Source: Sphingobium cupriresistens
GTDB lineage: Bacteria > Pseudomonadota > Alphaproteobacteria > Sphingomonadales > Sphingomonadaceae
Direction: 5' to 3'
DNA length: 55,998 nt
Assembly: GCF_004152865.1 (NCBI RefSeq)
Contig: NZ_SEOO01000027.1
Location: 1-55,998, forward strand
Part shown: positions 45,640-53,272 of the stretch, one piece after another
Layout of the letters: every line of letters starts with the position of its first letter
Position numbering within the stretch: the stretch's first letter is position 1
Program-made: the position numbers and the translations under genes
Notes under the pieces: model-generated
Seen by the model: the letters and a program-made list of their open reading frames with translations, nothing else
Databases searched by the model: none
Told to the model about the DNA's origin: nothing

Positions 45640-46463
45640 CGGCCTTTCCCCCGTCCCGGCAGCGCATCGATCAGCAGGTTCACGCCCACCGTCAAAGTTG
45701 CGATCGCCACCGCCGGCGCCAAGATCGCCAGCGCGCCTTCGCCCAGCCCGGAAATATTCTCCCGCACCAGCGAACCCAGATCCGCGTCGGGCGGCTGGAC
45801 GCCCAGCCCCAGGAAGGACAGGCCCGACAGCAGCAGCACGATGAACACGAAGCGCAGGCCGAAGTCGGCGAGCAGCGGGTGGATCATGTTGGGCAATATT
45901 TCCGTGATGGCGATGTGGAACCGCCCTTCGCCCCGCGCGCGCGCGACCTGCACATAATCCATCTGCGCCAGATTGACCGCCAGCGCGCGGGCGATGCGAT
46001 AATTGCCCGGCACATAGGTGATCGCGGCGATCAGCAGCAGCAGCGGCAGCGACGACCCGAAGGCTGCGACCAGCACCAGCGAGAAGATTTTGGACGGAAT
46101 GGAGATCAACATGTCCATGAAGCGCGACAGCGGCTCTTCCACCTTCGCGCCGCCGACGGCCGCAGTCAGCGCCAGCGCCGTGCCGGTCGCGCTCGCCAGC
46201 ATGGCCGCGGCCGCCGCCAGACCGACCGTATAGCGTGCACCTGATAACAACCGGCTCAGCACATCGCGGCCCAGATAGTCGCTGCCCAGCCAGTGCGCGG
46301 CCGATTGCCCTTCGAACACGTCATAGGCCACGAACGCGCCGACCGGATAGGGCGCCAGCATCGGCCCGAACAGCGCTACGGCCAACCAGAAGAGGACCAG
46401 CGTCAGGCCGACCTTGCCCGACAGCGGCAGGGTTTTCGCCCGTTTGAAAGCGGAAGCGATCAT
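45636..46463 (-). CDS. ABC transporter permease, DppC/OppC-like
   Basis: This 275-residue membrane protein starts at ATG 46463, overlapping the DppB stop by 4 bp. Features are a first helix (VGLTLVLFWLAVALFGPMLAPY), the HWLGSDYLGRDVLSRLLSGARYTV motif of DppC proteins, the EAA loop ALAVNLAQMDYVQVARARGEGRF and a C-terminal LLLSGLSFLGLGVQPPDADLG. Confidence 0.92.
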   Translation of the reverse strand: MIASAFKRAKTLPLSGKVGLTLVLFWLAVALFGPMLAPYPVGAFVAYDVFEGQSAAHWLGSDYLGRDVLSRLLSGARYTVGLAAAAAMLASATGTALALTAAVGGAKVEEPLSRFMDMLISIPSKIFSLVLVAAFGSSLPLLLLIAAITYVPGNYRIARALAVNLAQMDYVQVARARGEGRFHIAITEILPNMIHPLLADFGLRFVFIVLLLSGLSFLGLGVQPPDADLGSLVRENISGLGEGALAILAPAVAIATLTVGVNLLIDALPGRGKGR

Positions 46464-47440
46464 TGTGCGCGCAGCCTGGGGTTGGCGAGGATCGCGGTCA
46501 CGTCCGCGATCAGCATCAGGAGGAGATAGGCCGCGCAAAATATCATGGCGCAGGCCTGGAGCAGCGGCATGTCGCGGCTGGTGACGGCATTGACCATCAG
46601 GCTGGCGAGGCCGGGATAGTTGAAGATCGTCTCCACGATCACCGCCCCGCCAAGCAGGTAGGACAGGCTCAATGCCATCGCGTTGACGATCGGCGCGATC
46701 GCATTGGGCATGATATGCTTCAGCACCACCTGCACCGGCGCGACGCCCTTCAGCACCGCCATCTCGACATAGGGTCGGTCCATCTGGTCGATCACCGCCG
46801 CCCGCGTCATCCGCGCCATTTGCGCGATGACGACGACGCTCAATGTCAGGATCGGCATGGCGACCCCGCGCAGATAGTCGCCCCATCCCATCTCTTCGGA
46901 AGCCAGCGCGATGGAGGGCAGCCAGCGCAGCTTCACCGAAAAGATCAGCACCGCGATCGTCGCCACCAGAAATTCCGGCACCGCCACCATGGACAAGGTG
47001 GCGATATTGAGCGCCCGGTCGATCCTTCCCCCCCGGTTCATCGCCGATCCGATGCCGATCGTCAGCGCCACCGGCACGGCCACCAGCGCCGTCAGCGCGG
47101 CCAGCAGCAGGCTGTTGGGCAGGCGCTCGGCAATCACCCCCGCCACCGGCATATTGGCCACCATCGACTGGCCCGGATCGCCGCTGACCATGCCCGTCAG
47201 CCAACTGGCGTAACGCACATAGGCCGGGCGATCGAGGCCCATTTCATGGCGTAGCGCCGCGACCTGTTCTGCTGTGGCGCTCTGCCCCAGCGCTTCCTGC
47301 GCCGCGTCGCCGGGCAGCAGTTGCGCGATGACGAAGATCGTCACCGACACCAGCAGCAGCGTCAGCAACGACGATGCAAACCGCTTTCCGATCAGGCTTA
47401 GCGCGGCCTTCATGCCGCTTTGGGAGGATGCGCCCGCCAT
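46460..47440 (-). CDS. ABC transporter permease, DppB/OppB-like
   Basis: This 326-residue permease has the N-terminal helix LLTLLLVSVTIFVIAQLLPGD, LGLDRP-like GLDRPAYVRYASWLTGMVSGD, and the EAA loop IDQMDRPYVEMAVLKGVAPVQVVLKHIMPNAIAPIV. The ATG at 47440 overlaps the stop of the substrate-binding protein gene; a later Met at 47413 is also possible. Confidence 0.92.
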   Translation of the reverse strand: MAGASSQSGMKAALSLIGKRFASSLLTLLLVSVTIFVIAQLLPGDAAQEALGQSATAEQVAALRHEMGLDRPAYVRYASWLTGMVSGDPGQSMVANMPVAGVIAERLPNSLLLAALTALVAVPVALTIGIGSAMNRGGRIDRALNIATLSMVAVPEFLVATIAVLIFSVKLRWLPSIALASEEMGWGDYLRGVAMPILTLSVVVIAQMARMTRAAVIDQMDRPYVEMAVLKGVAPVQVVLKHIMPNAIAPIVNAMALSLSYLLGGAVIVETIFNYPGLASLMVNAVTSRDMPLLQACAMIFCAAYLLLMLIADVTAILANPRLRAQ

Positions 47441-48972
47441 CAGCCTTCCCACCACACATGTTCGGCGAATTGATAGCCCATCAGGCCCCCTAGCGAGACG
47501 GGATACAGCCCCTTCAACCGCCGGTCATAGCCATCGATCAGGCTGATGAACACCGGGATGCCGACCCCGCAATGGTCGTGGACCAGCCCCTGCATCTCGC
47601 CATAAAGCTGCTTGCGCCGTGCCTGGTCCGCCTCGCCCCGCGCCTCCAGCAACAGCCGGTCGAAGCGCGGATTCTTCCACCCGCTCTCATTCCACGCCGC
47701 ATCGGATTTGTAGAAAAGGCTGAACAGCAGGTCGGCGGTCGGGCGCGGGTTGGTGTTGCCGAAACCCAGCGGATGCTTCATCCAGTGGGTCGACCAATAG
47801 CCGTCCGCTGGCACCCGGTTGACGGCCAGCTTCAACCCCACGCGCGACCCATATTCCTGCAATATCGACGCCATGTCGACCGATCCGTCCGCGGCGGGCG
47901 AGGCATAGACGGGCAGGCGCACGCCGGTCAGGCCCGCGCGCTGCAAATGCCATTTCGCCTTGTCCAGGTCGAGCGACCGCTGCGGCAGGTCGGCGCGATA
48001 ATAGGGGTGGAAGGGCGGGATCGGCTGATCGTTGGCGATCGTCGCATAGCCGCGATAGAGCGCCCGTTTGATCAGCGGCCGGTCGATCAGATATTGCATC
48101 GCCGCGACGAAATGCGGATTGCCGGTCGGCAACTGCCGCTGCTGCATGATGAGGTTGGTGTAGAGCCCTGACTGCGTTTCCAGCAGCGCATGGCCACGCG
48201 ACGCCATGATCCGCTTGGTCGATCGCGGGTTGACCGCGATCACCAGATGGACGTCACCCGACAGCAACGCATTGACCCGGCTGACCTCGTCGGGAATGCC
48301 GATCAACTCGATCTCGTCCAGATAGGGCTTGCCCGGTTTCCAATAATTGGGATTGCGCCGCGCCAGCGTCCGAACGCCGGGCCGGAACTGAGCGCACATA
48401 TAGGGGCCGGTGCCGTTGGCCGTGCGAAAATCGCGCGTGCCCGCGCGCAGGATCAGGAAATGGGACTGCGCCAATATGGTCGGCAAATCCGCATTGGGCC
48501 CGGTCAGGCGAATGGTCAGCTCATGCCGTCCGGTCGCCTTGACCTGCGCAAACTGCTCGGCGATCTGCGCCATCTTCGACCCGGTCGCTGCATCCTTGTG
48601 CCGCAACAGCGACCAGACGACATCGGCCGCGGTCAGGTCCGCGCCGTCATGGAATGTCACGCCCTTGCGCAGCCGCACATGCCAGGCGATTTGGTCGGTG
48701 CTGTCCATCCGTTCGGCCAGCGCCGGCCGCGCGATCAATTGCCGGTCCAGCACGGTCAGCCCGCTATAGAACATATAATGGCGCACATAGTCGGTCGACA
48801 ATGCGCCCTTGGCCGGGTCCAGCGTGTCGGCGGTCGAGCTGGACAGGCTGGCGACACGGATGCGCCCGCCCACTCGCGGCCTGCTCGCCGCCAGCGCGCC
48901 GTCGGGCAGCAGCAGCCCGGCGCCGATGCCAAGCCCCGCGCCGATCAAGTCCCGCCGGGAAAAGGGCGACAT
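47440..48972 (-). CDS. ABC transporter substrate-binding protein, family 5 (DppA/OppA-like)
   Basis: This 510-residue solute-binding protein has a Tat-like signal (SRRDLIGAGLGIGAGLLLPDGALA). Family features are WHVRLRKGVTFHDGADLTAADVVWSLLRH, IDRPLIKRALYRGYATIANDQPIPP and a C-terminal GVGIPVFISLIDGYD. Family members bind peptides, opines, nickel or other solutes. The adjacent amine oxidases argue for an amine, opine or small peptide. The ATG at 48972 is 8 bp after the upstream gene. Confidence 0.9.
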   Translation of the reverse strand: MSPFSRRDLIGAGLGIGAGLLLPDGALAASRPRVGGRIRVASLSSSTADTLDPAKGALSTDYVRHYMFYSGLTVLDRQLIARPALAERMDSTDQIAWHVRLRKGVTFHDGADLTAADVVWSLLRHKDAATGSKMAQIAEQFAQVKATGRHELTIRLTGPNADLPTILAQSHFLILRAGTRDFRTANGTGPYMCAQFRPGVRTLARRNPNYWKPGKPYLDEIELIGIPDEVSRVNALLSGDVHLVIAVNPRSTKRIMASRGHALLETQSGLYTNLIMQQRQLPTGNPHFVAAMQYLIDRPLIKRALYRGYATIANDQPIPPFHPYYRADLPQRSLDLDKAKWHLQRAGLTGVRLPVYASPAADGSVDMASILQEYGSRVGLKLAVNRVPADGYWSTHWMKHPLGFGNTNPRPTADLLFSLFYKSDAAWNESGWKNPRFDRLLLEARGEADQARRKQLYGEMQGLVHDHCGVGIPVFISLIDGYDRRLKGLYPVSLGGLMGYQFAEHVWWEG

Positions 48973-48980
48973 GGCGTCCG

Positions 48981-50267
48981 TCAATGGATCACATCCTGCC
49001 ATTTGTACCACAGGCCCACCAGAGGCAGGAACCAGGGCTTGCCGAAATGGCCCGGTACGCTCGGCCAATCCAGCCCGGTCCAGGGATTTGCGTCCGGCTC
49101 GCCGCTCATCACGCGCGCCATCTGTTGCCCCATATGGGTCGCCATCTGCACGCCATGGCCGCTATAGCCCATCGAATAATAGAGCCCGTCCGTCTCGCCC
49201 GCGCGGGGCAGGCGGTCGGCGGTCAGGTCGACCATTCCGCCCCATATATGGTCGATGCCCACGCCCTTGAGCGCCGGGAACATCTCCCCCATCGCCTGCT
49301 CCAGGATCAGCCCGCTTTTCGCGTCCGACCGGGGATCGCTGATCGCAAAACGCGCCCGCCCGCCGAAGATCAGGCGGTTGTCGGGCGCCAGCCGAAAATA
49401 ATTGCCGATAGCCTTGCTGGTCACATAGTTGCGTCGTCCCGGCAGCAGCCGGTCGATCAGCGCGTCGTCCAGCGGCTGCGTCGCGATGATGAAGCTGCCG
49501 ACCGACACGATCCGCCGACGGAAGAAGCCGAAAGGACCAACAGAAGGCGCGCCGCCGGTGGCGACCAGTAGCTGCTTCGCCGTTACCGTCCCGCGCGAAG
49601 ACGTCACGCGCCAGCCTTGCGGTACGCGCAGGAAATCACTGACGTCGGCACCTTCGTAAATCCGCGCCCCGGCCCGCGCCGCCGCTTCCGCCAGCCCAAC
49701 GCCAAACCGCCCCGGATGCACCTGCGCACTGGTCGTCTGGACCAGCGCGCCGTGGAAAGCGTCCGACCCCACTTCCTCGCGGATGCGGTCGGGCGGCACC
49801 AGCCGGACATGCTCGTCCACCTCGGCGGCCAGCAAATCATGCGCCCGCACCAGCTTGTCATAATGCGCGGGCTTCGCCGCCAACTTCACCCGGCCGCAGC
49901 GGGTGAAGTTGCAGTCGATGTCTTCTTCGCGCGCCAGCCGCTCGACCGTATCGACGGCGTCGCAATGGGCACGATAATAGGCTTTGGCGATCTCCTTCCC
50001 GAACCGGGCGGACAGCGCGCCATAGTCATGGGCCGTGCCATTATTGCACTGGCCCCCGTTGCGACCCGAAGCCTCTCCGACGACGCGCCCCTTCTCCAGC
50101 AGCACGACGCTGGCCCCGCGCTTGCCCAGCGCCAGCGCCGCCGACAGGCCGGTAAAGCCGCCGCCGATGATGGCGACGTCCGCCATGCCTTCGACTCCGC
50201 CCTCCGCCCCGCCGGTGAAGGCCGGGGCGCTGGCGAGCCAGTAGGAGAGGGGGGAGGGCGCAGTCAT
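48981..50267 (-). CDS. PuuB-like FAD-dependent amine oxidoreductase
   Basis: This 428-residue DAO-family flavoprotein has a short N-terminal extension (SPLSYWLASAPAF), as in gamma-glutamylputrescine oxidase. The FAD motif is ADVAIIGGGFTGLSAALALGKRGASVVLLEKG, followed by GEASGRNGGQCNNGTAHDY and the C-terminal LYYSMGYSGHGVQMATHMGQQMA. It probably oxidises a secondary amine or amino acid to an aldehyde or imine. It starts 7 bp after the HAD gene. Confidence 0.88.
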   Translation of the reverse strand: MTAPSPLSYWLASAPAFTGGAEGGVEGMADVAIIGGGFTGLSAALALGKRGASVVLLEKGRVVGEASGRNGGQCNNGTAHDYGALSARFGKEIAKAYYRAHCDAVDTVERLAREEDIDCNFTRCGRVKLAAKPAHYDKLVRAHDLLAAEVDEHVRLVPPDRIREEVGSDAFHGALVQTTSAQVHPGRFGVGLAEAAARAGARIYEGADVSDFLRVPQGWRVTSSRGTVTAKQLLVATGGAPSVGPFGFFRRRIVSVGSFIIATQPLDDALIDRLLPGRRNYVTSKAIGNYFRLAPDNRLIFGGRARFAISDPRSDAKSGLILEQAMGEMFPALKGVGIDHIWGGMVDLTADRLPRAGETDGLYYSMGYSGHGVQMATHMGQQMARVMSGEPDANPWTGLDWPSVPGHFGKPWFLPLVGLWYKWQDVIH

Positions 50268-50274
50268 GATCGGA

Positions 50275-50943
50275 TCAGAGGCCCACGACCGCGGGCAGAC
50301 AACCGATATGGGGAATTTCGACGTCGCGATAGAAGGGGTTGGACGGCTCATGCCCACGCCCCACGAACACGCGGCAGCCGAAATGCAAATCGGTCGCCGT
50401 ATTCTGGTCGTAGCGGAAGCTGGAGGAGACGTGCATCATATCCTCCGGGCTGGCGCCCAACTGGTCGAACATATATTCGAACGCCTGCATCCGCGGCTTG
50501 TACGCCTGCGCCATTTGCGCGGTATAGACTGCGTGGAACGGCGCGCAGAGCATCGCGACGTTATGATGGATCTGCTCGTTCATCGCGTTGGACAGGATGA
50601 CCAGCGGAATCTTGTCGCCGATCTGGCTCAGGCCACCGGCGACATCATCATGCGGCCCCCATGTCGGCACGGCGGCATAGACCGCATCGGCGTCCGTCTC
50701 GTTATAGGCCACGCCCCATTTCTCGCACGTCCGGCGCAACGAATTGCGGATGATCTCCTGATAGGGTTCCCAGTCGCCCATCACCTGGTCGAAGCGGTAC
50801 GCGCCCCAATCCTTGCAGAAAGCGGGCAGTTTTTCCGCATCGATGCGATCGGCCATGAAGGTGGTCGCCATATCCGTCATGCGGAAACGGGTCAGCGTCC
50901 CATAGCAATCGAAGCTGATATATTTGGGCCGGAAATTGGGCAT
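50275..50943 (-). CDS. HAD hydrolase, haloacid dehalogenase type II-like
   Basis: This 222-residue protein has HAD motif I as YISFDCYGTLTRF (Asp nucleophile), motif II in PLVILSNAMNEQI, a Lys in AYKPRMQAFEYMFDQLG, and the type II-like HVSSSFRYDQNTATDLHFGCRVFVGRG. The usual second Asp pair of phosphatases (motif IV GDxxxxD) is altered to SSSFRYD, closer to haloacid dehalogenases. It is the first gene of the nine-gene operon; the substrate is unknown. Confidence 0.85.
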   Translation of the reverse strand: MPNFRPKYISFDCYGTLTRFRMTDMATTFMADRIDAEKLPAFCKDWGAYRFDQVMGDWEPYQEIIRNSLRRTCEKWGVAYNETDADAVYAAVPTWGPHDDVAGGLSQIGDKIPLVILSNAMNEQIHHNVAMLCAPFHAVYTAQMAQAYKPRMQAFEYMFDQLGASPEDMMHVSSSFRYDQNTATDLHFGCRVFVGRGHEPSNPFYRDVEIPHIGCLPAVVGL

Positions 50944-51180
50944 CGGCGGAGCGTCCTTTGCGAGTTCTACAGGTGGCCCGTGGGGCCGTGTGACAGGAGC
51001 ATTACGACATGGCAGGGCCGGAACATGCACCCGATTGGATCGGGTCGGGACGCAGATTTCAGGCTTTATAGCATGGGTTTCGGCATCATTTGCCGTGCGC
51101 CTTTCAAGCGCGCGATCAAGGACCGATCATAGCCGAAAAGCCATATGGCGCACAGATGCGCGGCATGGAATGTCGCACGC
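50944..51180. other. Intergenic region upstream of the nine-gene operon
   Basis: No gene is apparent. It should contain the promoter of the leftward operon. A hairpin CCCGAT-TGG-ATCGGG lies at 51030-51044. On the minus strand a TATAAAG-like word occurs near 51065, but I cannot pair it with a well-spaced -35. Confidence 0.4.
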
Positions 51181-52107
51181 TCAATAGCCCCGGTCGCGCG
51201 CGACTTCGCCGTCCATCGGCCGGCCCTCGGCAAAGCGCCGGATATTGGCGATCAGCGCGCGCGCCGCGCCATCCGGGCGGGTCATGCTGGCGACATGCGG
51301 CGTCAGCATTATGCGCGGATGCGTCCAAAAAGGATGGCCGGCCGGCAGCGGCTCCGGCTCTGTCACATCCAGCACAGCGCCCGAAAGATGCCCCTCATCC
51401 AGCAGCGACAGCAGATCATGCTTCACCAGATGCGCGCCCCGCCCGACATTGATGACCGCCGCGCCGCGCGGCAGTTGAGACAATGTATTCCGGCACAAAA
51501 TGCCGCGCGTCTCGTCGGTCAGCGGCAGCAGGCAGATGAGGATATCGCAGCCTGGCAGAAACGCCGTCAGCCCATCTTCGCCAGCATGACAATCGACCCC
51601 GTTGATCGCGTGGGCCGACCGGCTCCATCCCGACAGGGCAAAACCGAACGGCTGCAACGTCTGCAACACCGCCCGGCCCAGATTGCCCAGCCCCATCACG
51701 CCGATCCGCCGCTCGCCCGCAGGTGTCAGCTTGATCGGCGCCCAGCGGCCCTCGCGCTGCGCGATGCCATAATCGATCAGGTTCCGGTGCAGCGCCAGCA
51801 CCGCCATCGTTGCATATTCGACCATGCCGGCCGCTATCCCCGGCTCGATCATGCGGACCACCCGCATATGGGGCGGCAGCGCGTCCATGTCGAACTGGTC
51901 GATCCCCGCGCCGATCGAAAAAAGCACGTCCAGATTGGGCAGGCTGGTGATTAACTCCGCCGATGGCGCCCAGGCGGCGAGATAGCGGATCGCGGCTGGA
52001 TCATAGGATTGGGAAGGATCGACGAAGCCGATGTCGGGCGCGTCCTCCGCGAAAATCGCGCGCCAGATACGGCCGCGCGCGGGATCGGACGTGTAGAGCA
52101 GGGTCAT
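51181..52107 (-). CDS. D-2-hydroxyacid dehydrogenase, glyoxylate/hydroxypyruvate reductase A-like
   Basis: This 308-residue protein of the GhrA group has IGVMGLGNLGRAVLQTLQPFG (NAD motif), CLLPLTDETRGILCRNTLSQLPRGAAVINVGRGAHLV, the catalytic Arg in INVGRG, Glu in LDVTEPEPLPAGHPFW and His in LTPHVASMT. It reduces 2-oxoacids such as glyoxylate or hydroxypyruvate. The ATG at 52107 overlaps the upstream PepSY gene by 4 bp. Confidence 0.88.
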   Translation of the reverse strand: MTLLYTSDPARGRIWRAIFAEDAPDIGFVDPSQSYDPAAIRYLAAWAPSAELITSLPNLDVLFSIGAGIDQFDMDALPPHMRVVRMIEPGIAAGMVEYATMAVLALHRNLIDYGIAQREGRWAPIKLTPAGERRIGVMGLGNLGRAVLQTLQPFGFALSGWSRSAHAINGVDCHAGEDGLTAFLPGCDILICLLPLTDETRGILCRNTLSQLPRGAAVINVGRGAHLVKHDLLSLLDEGHLSGAVLDVTEPEPLPAGHPFWTHPRIMLTPHVASMTRPDGAARALIANIRRFAEGRPMDGEVARDRGY

Positions 52108-53144
52108 GACATGGTCTTTCGAACGGGGCGGCGGCGCTGGGCGGCAGCCTGCCACCACAGGATGGGGCCGGAAAGGGCGAGCGCCGCCAACGCCAGCGCG
52201 ATGAACAGGATCAGCGCCGGACCGGCCGGTCCCGCCACTTCGCCACTATGGATCGGCAGCACCGTCATCCGCAGCGCGCTATTCTGCTGGGCGCGGGTCG
52301 CGCCGACGATATGGGGCCGGGACAGGGTGACGATGACGCGATGCACCGCACGCGCATTGCTTTCGGGCGCGCGGAAATTGACGATCATACGGTCGCCATC
52401 GATCCGCAGGTCGCGCAGCGCGCTGTCGGGAAAGGCGCTCTGCGCCAGCGTCAGGCTGCGGTCGACCGCGGCCGCGGGGACGGCGACCGCACTCGGCACC
52501 GCGCTGGCGTCGGCCAGTTCGGGCAGGATCAGCAGCAGGCCGCTTCCGGCGAGCATGACCAGGAAAGCGGCGGCGACCACGCCGACCGTGCGATGCGCCT
52601 GCCGCAGCACCTGCCGCGGGGCCAGCGACCAGCGGATCGTCAGCGCCTTGGCGATGTTGCGCTTGGGCCACCAGAAAGCGAGGCCGCTCGCCGCCATGGT
52701 CAGCAGCGCCAGCGCGTTGATCGCGACCATCGCCATGCCGGCCTTGCCCGCCATCAGCCGATAATGGATTTGCAGCGCGGCCTCGACCGGGAAGGCGAAC
52801 AGGCCGCCCGCGCGCAACACGGCGCCACCGGCCGGATCGATCGAGGCATAGCCGGTGCGACCCTCCTCGTTGGCCAGTTGCGCGAACCAGGTCGCGCCGT
52901 CGCTGTCTGGCGCGAACAGGCGGACGACATGGCGGCCCGGCATGACCCGGTTCGCCCGCGCCACCGCATCACCGGGCGACAGGGCCGCCCCGGTCGCCTG
53001 GCTCGTCATGCCCACCGGGTCGATCGCCCGCGCCGCCGGACCGCGATACAGCAGCATCGCGCCGGTCAGCGCCTGCGCCAGCAGGAACGGCGCGATAACC
53101 AGGCCGATAATGCGGTGGGTGCGGAGCCATTGTGCGCGGGTCAT
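52104..53144 (-). CDS. PepSY-associated TM domain protein (PiuB-like)
   Basis: This 346-residue membrane protein has four or five transmembrane helices (IIGLVIAPFLLAQALTGAMLLY, MAMVAINALALLTMAASGLAFWW, VGVVAAAFLVMLAGSGLLLIL, LILFIALALAALALSGPILWW) and PepSY-like periplasmic parts (VARANRVMPGRHVVRLF). Such proteins sit next to TonB receptors and probably reduce or process ferric siderophores at the inner membrane. It follows the receptor gene, with a terminator-like structure between them. Confidence 0.86.
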   Translation of the reverse strand: MTRAQWLRTHRIIGLVIAPFLLAQALTGAMLLYRGPAARAIDPVGMTSQATGAALSPGDAVARANRVMPGRHVVRLFAPDSDGATWFAQLANEEGRTGYASIDPAGGAVLRAGGLFAFPVEAALQIHYRLMAGKAGMAMVAINALALLTMAASGLAFWWPKRNIAKALTIRWSLAPRQVLRQAHRTVGVVAAAFLVMLAGSGLLLILPELADASAVPSAVAVPAAAVDRSLTLAQSAFPDSALRDLRIDGDRMIVNFRAPESNARAVHRVIVTLSRPHIVGATRAQQNSALRMTVLPIHSGEVAGPAGPALILFIALALAALALSGPILWWQAAAQRRRPVRKTMS

Positions 53145-53162
53145 GATGCGCCTCTTGCTGTC

Positions 53163-53240
53163 GAAAAAAAGAACAAGGCCGCCGACGTCCTCAAGGCTTG
53201 GAGGGAGGCCCAAGCCTTGGAATGAGGAAAGTCGGCGGCC
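53163..53240 (-). terminator. Terminator/attenuator between the TonB receptor and the PepSY gene
   Basis: On the transcribed (minus) strand a long stem forms between 53231-53240 and 53177-53186 (10 bp, perfect), with an inner 9-bp stem (AAGGCTTGG/CCAAGCCTT). It is followed by TTGTTCTTTTTTT. This is a strong intrinsic terminator that would limit read-through from the receptor gene to the PepSY gene. Confidence 0.85.
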
Positions 53241-53241
53241 G

Positions 53242-53263
53242 ATCGGAGCCTTGCGGCTCCGAT
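53242..53263 (-). repeat. Second hairpin after the TonB receptor stop
   Basis: ATCGGAGCC-N4-GGCTCCGAT is a perfect 9-bp stem with a GCAA tetraloop on the transcribed strand. It lies immediately upstream of the terminator and 10 bases after the receptor stop, and may protect the receptor mRNA 3' end. Confidence 0.75.
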
Positions 53264-53272
53264 GTCAGCGCA

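Noticed and set aside
43843..45957. A 704-codon plus-strand frame opposite the ABC ATPase
   Set aside because: The minus-strand protein has two complete ATPase domains; the plus frame has biased Arg/Gln/His composition and no domain.
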